DNA of 64,000 nucleotides, from assembly GCF_003286085.1 (NCBI RefSeq), contig NW_020825289.1:13702001-13766000 (forward strand), written 5' to 3'. Positions 1 to 14,716 of the stretch are shown in pieces. The notes beneath the pieces were generated by a model. That model made no database searches, was not told the DNA's origin, and worked only from the letters and a program-made list of their open reading frames with translations. Position 1 is the first letter of the stretch. The number at the start of each line of letters is the position of its first letter. Made by a program: the position numbers and the translations under genes. This stretch comes from Drosophila persimilis (taxonomy: Eukaryota > Arthropoda > Insecta > Diptera > Drosophilidae).

Positions 1-3000
1 GATTTCGCGGAGCGAGCGTTGTGTTTTGGGGATACCGTTAAGATATAATTAATAATAATGCGATTTGTTTGTGGATCTTAATGTAAGAAAGGGTTCAAGG
101 TTGCTTTGCCTCTTCTATATACATATATGTATAACTAGAATTGTGTGTGAGTAGGCTAAGTTCTGTATATGGTATATGGATGGGGTCTAATGATGCTCCA
201 ATGTCAATGGACTCGTTCTAATAGATATTTGAATGGAGTGGAATGGAATATTTAATTGTTCGCAAATATGGAATACAGAGATTTTTAGATTAAACTGAGA
301 GACGAGACTCTCCACATTCTTCTTTGATTAATTTCTACTTATCCAAATTAGCCTTTCATTTATTAATTTATTCTCTATTTTAAAATTGATTTCAAATTGA
401 TGTACTTTTTAATGGAATTTATTATTAATTTTTCGTTGCTTTTGGCACCGTTTCTTTCTTCTTTTTTTTGTATTATTCACTCTTTTGGAAGCACGCGAAC
501 TTGCAAAAAATCCCAATAAATTTTCACTTGTTGCTCTCGAGCACTCTGTCAAAAAATAATGGCAGCATTCACCTTGAATCTGTCTTTGCTATATAAACAC
601 GAGCCACATAATATATGTATCTTTGCTGGAGGTTCGTTTTGTTTCTTCTTTCTGTTGTTGTTGTTGTTTGTTGGTTGGTTTTCAATTATTTATGTGATTT
701 TTCGTTTCGTTTATTTGATTTGTTTGTTTGTGCGGCTGTCACTGGTATTTCTCTTTTCTGTTGCTTGGTCTTTTACCTCTAGAAACTATCGCCTTTTATC
801 AGCCAATGACCTTGGCTTGGCTAATTATACAAAAATTAATAAGTTTTAATTAACTTGAGGGGCTTCTCTCCATGCCATGCACAATTCCTATGCATTTTAT
901 GGTAGTTTCTACTTATTGCCGGAGGTCAGCAGAATCTCAATGCTATACTCGGTTAGTAACTATTTAGATGGATGGGTGCTCCTATGGCTGTGGGTTGGCG
1001 AAACGAGTGCACTGCAGTGCAGTGCAGTGCAGCACCCCCGGCACAGTGGGGCCACACAAGCAATAATCCATGCAAACTTGCTTTCAAAGCAAAGTGAAAT
1101 TTTCCACTCCCGAAGAGATGTGGGGTGATCAGGGGTTGGTGGGGAGACGGAGACGCGGTCACTTTTTATGACGCCCGAAACAACAACGGTAATGCAAAAT
1201 TACGCGCTTTGCATACGAAAAAACAAACGAAATTCCCGTAACAAACGAACGAACCGAACCCGACGCACTTGCTCCGATCAACGGCAGAGCGAGATAGAGA
1301 GAAGAGCAGAGGGAGAGGCACTTACAAATCAACGACTTGACGATACCGTCTTGGTGGCAATCGAACGACATTCACTTGGCCAAAACCAAAAAGCGACCGG
1401 CGGCAACAACCAAACTGTTTCGAATCAAACTGAAGAATGGCTTGGTTAAAGTGGAAGCCCCACCAAAAGCCAGCCAAAGCCAAAACCAAAGCCAGAGCCA
1501 CCAGAGCAAGAGCAGTTGGCTAAAACACGTTTAAGCCAAGACAAGTGCGGAGAGCGCGAGCGAGTACCAAGTACCAAGTACCAAAAGAGAGAGAGAGAGG
1601 GTAAGCGTGAGCGCGTGGCAGCTACAGCTGTCGTTTGCATTTAGCCACCAGGCAGGCTCTTGCTCCACAGTTGATTAAAGAACTTAATGCAAATTTAATT
1701 TTAAACCAAGAAAGTAAAATTTTAGTTTGGAAATGAACTAGTTCATGTTCTTCGTTTTGGCGCCACCTGTCTGCGGTTCATGTCTTGGCTTTGACAAATG
1801 TAATGTAAAATGCATGTAGAATGTAGTTGCCATGTAGCAGAGTTACCTCAAATATGTTTTTCGAATTTTATACTTTTATTTTTCTTAAAATAAAAGTTTG
1901 AGAACCGTATTCATTGGAGCATATTGCGGGGCATGTTAAATTAGTTTAATTTCCTCTGATCCAGCCCCAAAATTGTGTGGTTCGCCCACTTTGGGTAAAA
2001 CAGATACATTTAAAAGCCAACGAGCCGAGAGACGACGAGTGATTGACGATAGATGTTCTGCCAGGAAGGGGCAATAGGAGTGGGGCTGCGAATGGAGTTT
2101 CAGAAAAGTTGGTAATGCCTGCAGGGCGATTGCTGGGACCCTCGCTGCGTATGTGTGATATAAGCGCAACGTGTTAGCGGAAAATATGCAAATGATGCTT
2201 CAATGCGCCACTATGTAAGAGCATCCGGCAGAAATATGCAGAAGTAGCCGCATCGTTCACCTGTAGCCCAAAGGAATGCAGTGAGTGTTATGTCCAATGG
2301 CCTGTCAGGAAAGGGCTGCTGCCTATCTCGTCCCGACTGTTATTTCTGTCCGCTACAGCTCTCGCGTTTTGCTATTTTTTAATCTACTCTACTCGTCTTC
2401 GCTGCTGCCGCCAGCTGGCACTGACAAGCCATCTTTCGCGCAATTTCACAATTGCCAAAGCCAAAGAAGTGATACAGGAATAAAAAAGAACCTGCTTATG
2501 GCATATTTCTGTCAGGTTTTTTCCAGAAAAATTCCTCCCTTCAAATGCAAGAGATATCTGTTTGTGTTAGTGGTGTCCTTACGCACAATCCTAATTCCAT
2601 CGAAATATGGCACAGGATTTGTACTTACTTTTCTCGGATTATTATCCGTTGCTGGGGCAGGGAGATTCGTAGCCGAGGTCTGGCACTTCCGCTCAAGTGG
2701 AAAGCGCATCCTTATTGAATTTAACTCTCCTCTCTGTTGCTCTAGCTTTAGCTTTGCCTCTTCTTAGGCCGTGTTTATTTGTCTCACTGAGAAATATTTG
2801 AATTGCTTTTATATCACAACTGCCATACACAAGCCAATAAGTCAACTGATTTCCATTGTTCTCGGGATCCATGCATATTCGCAGGCCTGGACCAGGCCGC
2901 TTTAAACATGCCCATAAAACGTGATGCCGTCCGAAGCGCACATGTGTGCCAATCAAATGTCATAAGTCAAGTGTTTGAGAAACGGTTAGAGAGCCAGAAA

Positions 3001-6000
3001 GAATGGACAGAACCCAGAGGAGGGCACAAGCACGTACATAGCGCACAATTCAGATAGCGATTTGTGATTATTTTGCATGAAACCGACCGGAAACGGAAAC
3101 GAAAACTTCAAGTACTTCGATTGCGAGGAAAAATTGGATGTTGGCTTACAACTTTGTGGGATTTCTGGCTTTTCATCGTTGTTCTCGGGGCTGTTGTGCC
3201 GCTTCCTGTGCCCCTCTGATAAATGATCGACCAATGATTTGGCAGGGGATGGTGACCCATCAAAGTTGTCCGCGTCTGTCGTCATATTTTGGCAACAATG
3301 TCAAGCCATCTGCAGCATTTAGAGAGAATCCCCTCATCCTAGGAGACACACAATCTGTAAAGTTTCGACCTCCATGACTCAATAAGTGTCCATAAAGACT
3401 GCAAGTACTCACTACCCACGGAATGGCATCGATTGTTAGTTCTACCTTGTGTAGTTTTCGATATACACCGTTGTTTTGGGGGCCAATTGAATGGATATAC
3501 AATTTTGATCACTCTGAATTCGATTTATTTTTGATTTAAGCCAAATTGTGACTCTTCCCTTTAGCAACCGAGGCCCCCTCCTGGACGCCCCTCCTAGGCG
3601 AATAGAGAACTTTCATCAGCTCCCAGTGATGGAATTGCTCCACTGACTGGAGCTAATTTGATTGAAAAGGGTTTGTGCCCCATTCTTCTGCCTGTGCAAA
3701 AGCAAACAAATAAAATCAGCGAATCGGAAAAAAGATTTATTCTATCAGGGCTCCAAAAGTTTCGCCATTTGGTCGCCTTTTGCCTTTTGGGCCAACAAAG
3801 TTGCGCCAAGAAGTCTGACCAATCGGGGGATGAGAGCGAAAATTAGAATTGAAAGGGAAGTTAATTAAACGAGTGTATGCCACTTTTGGGATTATTTCCT
3901 GGGGGCAGGGACAGATCAAAAATAATAATGCCCTCGGATAAGTCGGATAAATCAAATGAATTTGTTGTGTAATTGAAGTTTAGGCAGCCTTTAAAACATT
4001 CTTGAAAAGAGAATCACAGACTCGTTTTTTATGGTGAACCGATATTTACGAGAAAGCCATGTTTGACCTTTGGCAAAAAACAAAGAAAGCTGACAAGTAC
4101 TGTGGCATCTTTATAGAAATTCCTTTGTCTGTAGGCAAATGCATAAATCGGGGCACCAGTTCGCCGAACGAATGTGACAATTCGAGCGAATGTCCTTTTT
4201 ACTACATATTTGCTCAAGTGCCCGAGGGCAAGGCCGTTCCCTCATGTATCCTGTATGCGCGACGAGGATGAGTGCCTCTCAGCTGGTGATGCGGGTCCAA
4301 ATTCAAATCCAAACCCGAATTCAAACTAATACGCTCCACTTATTTCCTCGTCTCTTTATGCTCTCTCTAAAGTTTATTTATTCTTGGGGGTGGAATCAGC
4401 GCCTTCGGTGCGAGGGGGGGATCGGATGTGTGGATGATAATGGTGTTCTATGAACTGAACCTGGAGACTTTACATGTTTAATTGCCTAGTACGCATCGTC
4501 TGCCTCTAGCTGGGATTATTTGGGGCCTTAATTAGATGTCACACGAGGCGTATGCTTGATGTCTCTCAACTGGCAGGTGCTGCTCCCTCAGCCCCTCACC
4601 CCTGCCCGCTTGTTTAATGGTGGTGGAGCTAGCTCATACGGTGTCGGTTATCGGAGGTTTGCCCTGGTTCCCCAGCAATTAGTTGGTAAGAAATTCGTTG
4701 CTCCCAACCCTCCTCCTCCAGCTCTCCATCCCACCATCTCTAAGCTCTGATGTTACACTCTGCCGCTGGATGGGGCTGACTCTTGTGGCTTGTGGCCTTT
4801 GCGGCCAACCGCCAGCTGTGATTGCTCCCAAAAGGGGCTTAGACTCAGAGCAAGTCGATGGAGGGGGAATGGGGATAGAGATGGAGATGGAGGACCACTG
4901 CATGGCCTGCCACTAGACCATTGGCCATCAAGTTGTAAATGCTTAAAATATACTCGTGTTCGAGTAGAGGCCAGAGCCAGAGCCAGGCCAAGCGGAGAAG
5001 GTTAAGTCAGATGAGTCGACGGGGTCGAGTGGCCGATAATATACAAGTGACGATGTTCCAGCGACGGAGTAGGAGAACCTGAGAAGGAGGTTGGTACTGG
5101 CGCGGTTGTATATTTTAGCTAAATATAAATCAGCAGGTGGTGATTTTTGGCTACTTCTTCGCTTGCCAGAGTGATAAAATGAGCATCGTAAAATTGTGTG
5201 GCATACGTTTAGGAAATATCCAAGCTGGAGGATATCCTTGGGGGGAGCTCAATTTTTTGGTGTTATACAATTTCAAAGGTCAAAATGTGCTTAAGTGTTA
5301 AGTGTTATAAGGAGTCTAAAGTAGAAATGCTGTCCCTGCAGCGATCGAGCATTAGCCTTGGCAGCCACAATAGTGTCTGTGTCGACACGCAATGTTTAGC
5401 ATATTGCCACATCGCCTGGCCTTTATGTACGATTTTCCATTACGTACTCTGATCCAATTTAGGCATTTAAAATGCATAGCCAGCTGTCAGGGGCATCAAA
5501 CCAGGAGGCGGCTCCCGTGTCCCAGACGATGCCGTCACCCACACAGTCAGGCGACAAAACGCCTACATGAGGACACAAGAAGGGAACAAGCGACCGGCTA
5601 CCGTTGGAGGCCGAGCCATTTGACACCCTAGTGGACACATCCATTTCCAGTGACAGCTACAGGGAAATCTCTACAGTAATCTCTTCAGAAGGACATGACG
5701 ATATCGACTTGATTCTTGATGCTGATCTCTTGGGTCGCAAAGGAGTTGCCGCTCTTGGCGTTGCAAACATATGGTCAAAATCATCATACTCTTTGTGAAG
5801 GTATAAACCACACACGCACGCACAGAGATTAAAAACGTGTGAGTGCGAGGCACAAAAGTGCCCTACGGCCTATTGAGAGCCAATTTTTATGTGCCTAATG
5901 CGTGTGTGTTCTGAGTGCATGTGTGTAGATTAGTCCTACTCAAAGCAATTTACGATTAGGCCACGACTCTTTGTCACGCCGTCTCCACGAATCATTGACT

Positions 6001-8995
6001 CCTGCCTACAGCCTCCCCTCCGCCCTTCCTGCTGCTCACCGAGGGTAGGGGGCCCTCAGAACAACAACATTGGAATGGTGTTAAGCTGCCGTGCTTTGCA
6101 CCTTGAGGACTGTGCTTACATTTGTGTCTTTGTGTGCGTCGCAAATCGTTTTATTTATTTACCACGCCAACATTTCTCCATTAAACCCACATCCCACCTC
6201 CTTCTTCCCATACGTTTTCTGTTTCTGTTTCTGCTACTCACAGCCCAACTTCCCACAAAATATATATATTTAATGGAAGGTAAGGCTATAATCATGTTTG
6301 CATTTGCCTGTAGCCCTACCTTCTGTTTAATATACCTTGTCTCCAGCCACTTGTCTAGGCTCTCTCCCTCTCTTCCACCGCGCATACATATGCATGCTTT
6401 ATGTGGCCTTAGCTGAGCATTATTATTGTTATTGCTTTTCATGTTTGTGTTTGTCTTTGCCTGTGTTTTTCTAAGTGTTCGTGTGTTCCGCTTTTTTGGC
6501 ATGGTCCTGTCCTCATTATGTTCTGCTCTCCCCCCAGCACCCAGCACCCTGTACGTGTTCGAATTTGTTTGTGTGGTTTTCCAGTGTCGCAACACTTGGC
6601 GCTACTTAAATGAATATTCGCGGTCGTTTAACTTAATTCACTCTCTTAGGGCTACTTAATTGGCTAAACAAATAAAGTAAGTATAATCGATGCGGATGAA
6701 CCATTCAAGCTCGAGCAATCAAATTAAGTACGGTTTTGGATTTCGCTTTCCAAAAATGGAACGGAAAATGAGTTCTTATTTTTCTCCCCTTCATCCTATA
6801 AACAGCCATAGCCGGCTGAGTCAGCCTGGGGCCTTTCTGGTTTCTTCTAACTGTGGATAGTGCCTAAACGGCCTGCTCTTTAATCATTAATTAACTGAAG
6901 TTGCATTGCATTGCTATTTCTGCATATTAATTAACCCAAAAGTCCCATCTTTCCAACTGGCTGCCAGCCACAACCTCATGAATCACCACAACAGAGAGTC
7001 CACTCAAGCCACGCGACAGCGCTCCACTTTATTGATCAGGGGCTTGCTAATTAGACCAAAAATCAACTGTTGTTTTCCCAGAGCGCCACAAATTAGATTT
7101 CCCCCAGACAAAATATAAAAATAGAAAAATATCAAAATAACAATCTCAAGAAAACCAAAAATAAACTTGAAACTCGAGACCACAAAGAAAACGACACAAA
7201 GTAAAAGCTGAGCTGATTGTGGATGGTTTTGGAAGGGCCTGTCCTGGGCCCCGCAGAAGGAGCGACAAACACTTTGGACAGTTAATAAAGCCGGGATAAG
7301 CACTCCTCGACTTGGCTTGGCTTGATGACAACTTGACGTGGTCGCTCCGTCGAGTGGCATACCCGCCCTGGTTTATTAAAAATGAGCAGCCAGAGAGGGA
7401 CGAAATAAAATAACAAATATAAGGCATTTATTTATATATCTGTCGTTGGTTGCCAAGGCAAAGATAAGGCTCCCAGCGAATGGTGGGATGATGGGCAACG
7501 AAAATCCTTAGCACGTAGCTGACGGATCAACGCACTCCCGACGCGCTCGACATTTTCATGGGTTAATTTAATTTCTGCATCTGTCTCGGTCGAATACATC
7601 GAATAAGGCCCATCGTGCCTCCGATTTAAGCTTATTGGGTTGATGGCCCATTACGCTTGGGACGTACGTGGCACGCCCCAAAGGAGTCCGCAGAATTCCC
7701 GGAAATTGATTCAGGAAACGGGAGTGATTTTCTGAGGTGGACCTGTAGCTATTTATAGATGTTTATTATGCTGGACTTAACGAAACTTAAAGTGCGAACT
7801 GTCATAAATAAATCCATAAAGTTAAAGCCAATGCTTGGCTATTTCATACTCTCTTTCTCTCTTCTAGAGTGCAATCTCCTCTGAAACCCGATTTGCAGAC
7901 GACTTTTTGACATATTCGAGAACTTTTTCCCATCCCAGATCCAATCGTTTTTAAATAGAAAGGCAAACCGAGCAACGAACTTTGAAAAGAACCCAGAAAT
8001 TTCTGGGGACTGTTGCGATGCGAACACTAGATTATGGCGACTCCACCTTTTCTGCTGGCGGTCAAACCAATTAATCTGCGGGCCTGTCCCTTGCAGAACC
8101 GAAAAAAGAGCCCACCACAAGGAGTTTCCCTTTTTCCCTTTTTCCCTTTTTCTCTTTCTCTTTTTGGGTCGCGACCGTCCTGCTCTGCTCTGCTTTGTGT
8201 TTACTCGCATATGAATGACCAAAAGTTTTCGCTCAAGGGGTGCGGCGCGGTGCTCCACAGCAGCTCCGCAGGATGTTCTCAGTAATTTAATTTCCCATAA
8301 ATTTTCATGACTTTTTCGAGGCATAAAATCTTGTATGCCAACGCATCTCCTTTCAAGTTACCGCCGAGAGCGTTGGCTGCCTGCCACTGACAGAGGCAAA
8401 TAAAACGTAAAAACATTCTCAACGCACAGTTTACATTTATTTTGCAACTATTTTCTGGCACATACAAATATATTTACACTATACATATTACTAGAATCCT
8501 AAAATGACAGATACATTTTAAAATATATGTCTCCGTAAAATAGTTTCGCTTAAAGCCAATACTTTAGTGTGGGACAGACACGGTTTACGTGGGGGCTTAA
8601 CCCTATGACTAGACACATAGAAACACACATCCATGCATTAACTATATGTGTTTAAGTACGTCGGTGTTTTTGTGCAGGAAGTATGTACAATTCGGGGGGG
8701 TCACCAACTTTGTTTAAGTGCAAGTTTTCCCTTAAAACGTTTTGGGATCAATAAAGTTTTTTGTGGCTTGGACACCGTTTGGGAGCCCAGCGTACATATA
8801 TTTTAATGAGAGTGCGCTATCAAAAATATAACAGAATTTAAAGCAAAATTAATCTCAGCTTAAATGTGTAGTTTCTAATTTTTGGTTAGCTTATTTTGTT
8901 CCTCCGCAAGTCGGGTGATTCGGATCCTGCCCGACTTGCCTTCCTGTAAACTCCCTTAAAGACTAGTTTTTTGGGGCCAGCTTTGGGCTGCCGTT
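1..8995. other. Gene-free stretch downstream of CCHa1-R
   Basis: I find no coding region, tRNA or complete mobile element here. The open frames are short, lack homology I recognise and often overlap on both strands. Visible structure is limited to low-complexity DNA, including a short (TGCAG)n tandem run near 1013-1033 and T-rich or CT-rich tracts. The last few hundred bases probably include the 3' UTR of the receptor gene that ends at 8996 on the minus strand, but I could not place a confident poly(A) site. Confidence 0.6.
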
Positions 8996-11900
8996 TTAAT
9001 TCAATAGGGACTGCTGCTGCCTTAGTGGCGGCCTGGTCCGCTGGCCGTACTCGTTCAGTGGGAAACAATCGTAGCCCCGCGTCGCCTCATTCTGGCAAGC
9101 GGCTAGGTCTACGGCTGAAATTGGGGCGCCATTCGGGCCCTGGGGCCCATTTGGCAGCATGGCTATCGTTGTCTCCTGCAGTCGAGAGCTGTCAACGGGA
9201 AGGGCAATCAGTACTCGATTGTTGGGGTGGGGGCGTGTGGGGGGCCAAAGGAACACCTGTATGGACTCACCTGCGGATGGTGCTCTGATAGCAGGAATGA
9301 CGCGACTGATAGCGCTTCGAAGCGGTGCTGGTCAGCGAGGTGTCCCGGTGCATGCAGAAGGTGTCGTTCGCTTGGTTCCGCTTCTTGCGGCGTCCGTTTG
9401 CGCCGCGGCAAAACAGATATCTGCAGGAGATGCCCCAATGGGAATGCAATAGAATCGCCACCAAAAGGAAGGGAGTGTATTTTTTTCGTCTTCTTCTATA
9501 AAGTGTGAGTGTGTGTGTGTGTGTGTGTGTGCGTATAAGAAACTAAGAATTTCTGATGGCAATCTGGTCAATGGTTTGGCTTGACTGTTAACGTAATGTT
9601 GATTACATTCAAGTGCCAGGACAGACAGTTACTTTTAAACGGAATTTTAAGTGGCAGTGGAAGTACTCTACCCAATTATCGGTAGCCGATATCAAACCCT
9701 TCCATTGATAGACATCAACAGTCAAGGTTGTGCTTAGGTCTTGAAAAAAAGAATAAGTAGATGACTACAGAGAGCTTTTCAAAGGAAAAAGGAATGATAA
9801 ATCAGTTCTCTATCAAAATCTACTATGGAAAATTTCCCATTGAATCGGAACAACAAATGAATGGGTAAACCAACTGAAAAGGAACTCATGCAGATGCAAC
9901 ATAAAAAACGAATGGGTTAACAAAACAAATTCAAACTCAATTCAAGTGTCATCCCAGCTGGCATATGATTTGATTTGATATGATATGTGATCGCCATTGT
10001 GGTTGTTTCAAGTTTCGTTTGGTTCTGTGGGTTTTGGTTGGAGTTTGAGTTTGAGTATTGTTTCTGTTTGGTTTTAAGAGATACAAATTGCAGTTGGCTT
10101 ACGCTTACAGTTGCGTTACTGGCTTACAGTTATCTATTGGTTTGTTATCGTAATCGTTACCGGGTTATTGGTAATCGTTTGGGCATGCTGTCATGCTGCT
10201 GGAGTTGGAGGTGGTGGTGGTGGTGGTGGAGTAGTGATGTGAATGAACAAGTACCTATTGAAATGCTTGCGAAAGGCGCCGCTCACGAAGTAGAGGGCCA
10301 CCGGGTTGGCACAGCTGTTGGCGAAGGACATGCAGTAAGCGGCGATGCGCAGGACATGCCAGAACGCATTGTAATCCTCCTGGGCAGTGGGCCTGCAAGT
10401 AAATACACACACACACACGTGAGCACCAAGCGTCGACATGTAATGGAGATATCAGTGGGTAAATTGATTTTCCACCCGCATCCACATTGTCGGAGCTAAC
10501 AAGTGTCGAACAAACGGCAACAACATTACTCATCCGCAGGTCCCAGCCACACACACGGACGCGTCTCCCCGTGCCCCGGGCTGGGGGCAGGCTCCTTTTT
10601 ATCCGCATGACAAATTGACTCTTCCATCCATGCATGAATGAGCAGCTCCCCAGCCGCTCCGCATAAATCCCTTTCACAGTTCATAAAAGCACTCACTCAC
10701 CAGTAGTAGAACCAGAGGAAGAAGACGTGGTACGGCAGAAAGCAAATGCCAAAGATGACAACGAATGCCAGCACAGTCACAGCGACTTTGCGACGCGCTC
10801 GAACCTGCAACAAGACCAAATGGATAAACGCTGTTATCTTCTGTTAAACGTAAAGCAGTCGGGATCCATTAATGTGTATGTGGTCTACGAATCCGTAATC
10901 TATTTATCTATGGCCCTCGTACCCGTGCCTCGTCAAAGAGAGAGTCTTAAGGGGGGGATGGGGATATCAAAACTCCTCAGAATAGTGCAAAATGTGGGTC
11001 CGAAAGTGTGCTGAAAACATATTATATTTGTACCTTCACTTCATGTAATTTATGAATTATGCTCTGCGTAAGTTCGTATAAATATTTAATTCCACTCAAG
11101 TGGAGTAAGTGGAAAAGTTTTTTGCCAATTTTGTTGTCGGTAAAGAAGTAGTTGGAAAAAGTTTTCTTCAGCTTATTCACTATTATGAAGTTACATATAT
11201 CATTATTTATTTGAGATCAATGATGTATATCACTTTATGGAATTCTTTCTAGAGAAATTGAAGGGTTTCCACTGTCTCAAGGATTGGAAGGGAACAAATA
11301 CTCACTTGTCTGACAGCTCCTTGCATCTCGCCAGGAACACTCGCCGTGTACATCAGGTGCAGGGCAATCAGCACATAGAAAACCGCTATTATCACCAATG
11401 GGATGGCATAGTAGACCAGGAAGTGCAACAGGACCATTGTCTTGGCGTAGTTAGCGCCCCAAGCATCCGGGTAGGGATAACAGATGACAATCGACTTTTC
11501 CTGGTTGATGCCAAGATACTGCAAGAGTGGCAAGAGTGAAATTAGTTTAACGACTAACTTTCGGATTATTAGAGCAAAACGTGCCTTGAGATTGCTTCCG
11601 ATGAGGGCTGGGAGACCGCAGATGATGGCCAACAGCCAAATGGAAACCGCTATGGCCAAGGTCATGCGCGTGGCCCGGCGACCGCCTCCTGAAAGGAGAC
11701 GTGAAAGTGTTGTAGCTACTCGTTCTACATTGGGGAATTCTTCTTCATATATCTTACCATGAGCATGAAACTTTCGCAATGGATCGACAATGGCAAAGTA
11801 CCGATCGCCCGAGAGGGCTGTCAGTGTGAACACCGACACCCCAATCGATACATCCTTCATGAACTCCGACAGACTGCACAAGAAGCTGCCATAAGGCCAG

Positions 11901-14716
11901 TACTCCACCGTGTAGATGGTGGATGCCAGTGGCACTGTGGTGATGATGACCAACAGATCTGCCAGGGCCAGCGAAAGTATGTAGCTGGAAGAGACAATTT
12001 ATGTGTGTTTGAAATTTAAAGTCAAGTCAAGGCGGCCCCCCAATAGATTTATGTTTTACTTCTTGAGATAAGCAGGCTGACTTTGCAATGGGCTTTTGCT
12101 GAATTTTAGGGGTTAGGGATTCCAGCACGAGCACGTGCTCCTTCAAGTGTGATAAAAATTCTGCGCATCGTTGATTTATGGGGGCCAAGTATTAGGCAAA
12201 TTTTTGCGAGACAGTTGTCGCTGACTTGGGGCAAGTACAATGACCGATTAAATTGATTTATAAGCTCAAAGCTTTATTAAGTCTAGAACAGAGCAGTTCC
12301 AAAATGAGTTTCCCTCCCTCTGGACTGCTTGAGGAAGCAGTGGGAAATGGTGCCATATGCCTACACTCTCTTTTACAGCAGAGACAGGGAGAGAAGGAGT
12401 AAGAGAGGCTTGAGAGTTAAGCGCAGTTATCTTTTGGCAAGGATTTTTGCATTCTCACTATCCCCCCACAAAGGGCACGGCACACTTAAGCTCGTCTCTC
12501 GTCTCTTACAGTGGCAGCAAATAAATTGCGCATAGTGGCAATTCGGTCCGTGATCTCATATAGTAATTTCGCTTTTATCCAACCTCTCCGCCAACCATAA
12601 ATAAGCTGCATGTGGCACTTTGTTAGCCACGTTCTGCTGCCGGAAATGCAACACCAAATTACTTTTCTGTGGCTCCGAGCTCTAAAGCCGATAACGGTCT
12701 GCTCCGGCCCTCGGGTTGGTTCGGTAGGGTCTGGCTTGACTACGAAATGCAATTTCAGCGTAATTTGATCAGTTGACATTTCCCTCAGCTTTTGGCTGCA
12801 CAGAAGAGTGCCAGCCAGTAAGTTTTAAGTGCCCAGGACATGTGTGCATGGGGCTTGACTTATTTCAAATAGGGTTTTCCCATCATTTCATTGCTTCCTC
12901 CAACGTTGCTTAGTTTGTTGTCTACATTCCCCCCGCTCGTCTGTCTCGTATGTGGACAAGTTAATTTGAGTGAAGTGTGGTGTGTGCGCTTGAGTAACGG
13001 TTCCATGTAAAGCGGCGGCTCTCTTGAAGACACAGTGCCTGCCACAGCTGCCGCTGTTCTAAGTGGTAAATAGAGAGTGAATTTCCAGTCTATTCCTCAT
13101 CAAAATGGTGCAAATGTTGCGCTAATGAAAATTGTTCTACCCAAAAAATAATTGCCACTGTGCTTTAACCGTTACTTTGATATTTTGCATAATCCCATTG
13201 CCTGCTCTTTCGTATAGTCTCAGCAGCTCTCACCGCCACTGGTCCCTTTTTTTCTCACCAAGCCGAGCGTAGTCACAGTTATTTCATTTGCTCTTAAAGA
13301 CAACTCCCTCTCACTCTTTATCGCCTACACTGCCCTCCACCGCATAGTGTCCAGCAGCGCCTCTGATACATGCTACTACACACGACCAAACTGAGCGACA
13401 CGACTGTGCTTAAACAGTTACTTATCTTCGTTTGCCCTTTAAGACTCTCTCGCCTTCCCTCTCTCTCCTATAGGAGAGCCTCCACCACATACATACATAG
13501 TCTCCAGCTGCCACTTACAGTGGGCTCCCCCAAAACAAGGCGACATAAGGTTATCGTCTGAAAATCATATTTGTCTCCGAGGGCATGGCTTGGCACAATA
13601 ACTTGATTTATGACACACAATTTATGCAGTACAAAAAACACCCCCACACACACACACACGCACACATTACAGACATGACTAATTAGTTGGCTCTAAGGAG
13701 GGGGGGGACAAAATACGAGTATCGTGTCCCATTTTGTTTCTCTGTGGAAATGCTTCAACAGCTGCCAATCGATTCATGTGCGTAGGGGAGTTTTAAGTAA
13801 ATTCCGGCAGGAGGACGTAACAGCATTACCATTATCATCACAATGCCGGTCCTTCCAGCCCAGCCCAGCCCAGGCCCAGCCGAGCACTTAATTAACTGAT
13901 GGGTAGCCACGTTGCGGTAGGCGTATGTGGCCCCAGAGGGTGGTGGATAACTTTCAGGGAAACTCGTGACATTCGCCTTTTGCATGCATAATTTGGCGCA
14001 CACTTTGGTCCATTGCACATACTTCATACAATTAAATTCAATTTAAGTTTGCCATAAATCAAAAACTCATTTTCCAACAAGCCCACAAACACGAAAGTGG
14101 ACTCGTTGATATCCTGTAATCACACCAAGATTGAATTTAAACTTATACAAATATGTATTTACCATCTCTGGTACGTTAAGGTGTCTAGTCAATGAAGATA
14201 CCCTGCAAATCGGAGAATAATTGGTATCTTTTTGCTTTTACTCGCATGTTCGCTTAAACCTCCATTTGCAGGGTGGGGATACATTTGCTATGCCTGAACT
14301 CACGTGTTTGGAACATTCCGCATCTGCCGCACGCTCAGGAAGACCACAATCAGTGTCCCATTGCCCAGGACGCCGACCACGAAGATCAGGGCAAAGAGGA
14401 TGGGCACAATGTAGGTCTCCGGCCGCCTGCCGTAGGGCACATAGGGGGTCTCGGTCACCGGCACGCTTCCATTGTCAAGGCCCTCGATGAGGGGCGGCAT
14501 CCCAGTGGCCGCTGCCACTGCCAGCTCCCAGAGAGCCTGCGTGACGTTCAGTCCCGACCCCGCGTCAATGTCAAGAGTCTTATGCTGGTCCGTGTTCATG
14601 CCCGAGTCCATCTCGATGGCGATGCTGCTAATGACGTTGACCAGGTTGGCTATCATCGGGGAATCCGTATATCCTCCTGCTATACTGCTGACTCCGTACG
14701 ATTCTGCTCCGTTCAA
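8996..14716 (-). CDS. CCHa1-R: CCHamide-type neuropeptide GPCR (bombesin-receptor-like), 8 coding exons
   Basis: Rhodopsin-family receptor for a CCHamide peptide, acting at the plasma membrane through a G protein. Coding exons on the minus strand are 14716-14304, 11984-11758, 11688-11585, 11518-11306, 10804-10701, 10392-10255, 9420-9271 and 9188-8996. They join in frame to 513 residues. N-glycosylation sites sit at N57 and N82. TM1 is about residues 102-127 (GN at 118-119), TM2 carries LALAD, DRY is at 198-200, and C174 can pair with C261 in the second extracellular loop (ICYPYPDAW). TM6 has CFLPYH. TM7 has NPVALY, an NPxxxY form typical of bombesin/BRS3-like receptors, followed by FRKHFNRYLFC, a likely palmitoylated cysteine. 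The ATG is preceded by a 3' splice site at about 14852, so a 5' UTR exon lies upstream. CCHa1-R is preferred over CCHa2-R because of the neighbouring genes. Intron 3 appears to be GC-AG. Confidence 0.82.
9503..9533. repeat. (GT)n microsatellite in a CCHa1-R intron
   Basis: About 14 GT units lie in the intron between coding exons 6 and 7 of the receptor gene. A second dinucleotide run, (CA)n, lies at about 13643-13665 in the long first intron. Confidence 0.85.

Noticed and set aside
2285..2767. Open frame of 160 codons near the left end
   Set aside because: No domain, composition like non-coding DNA, no plausible splice or promoter context.
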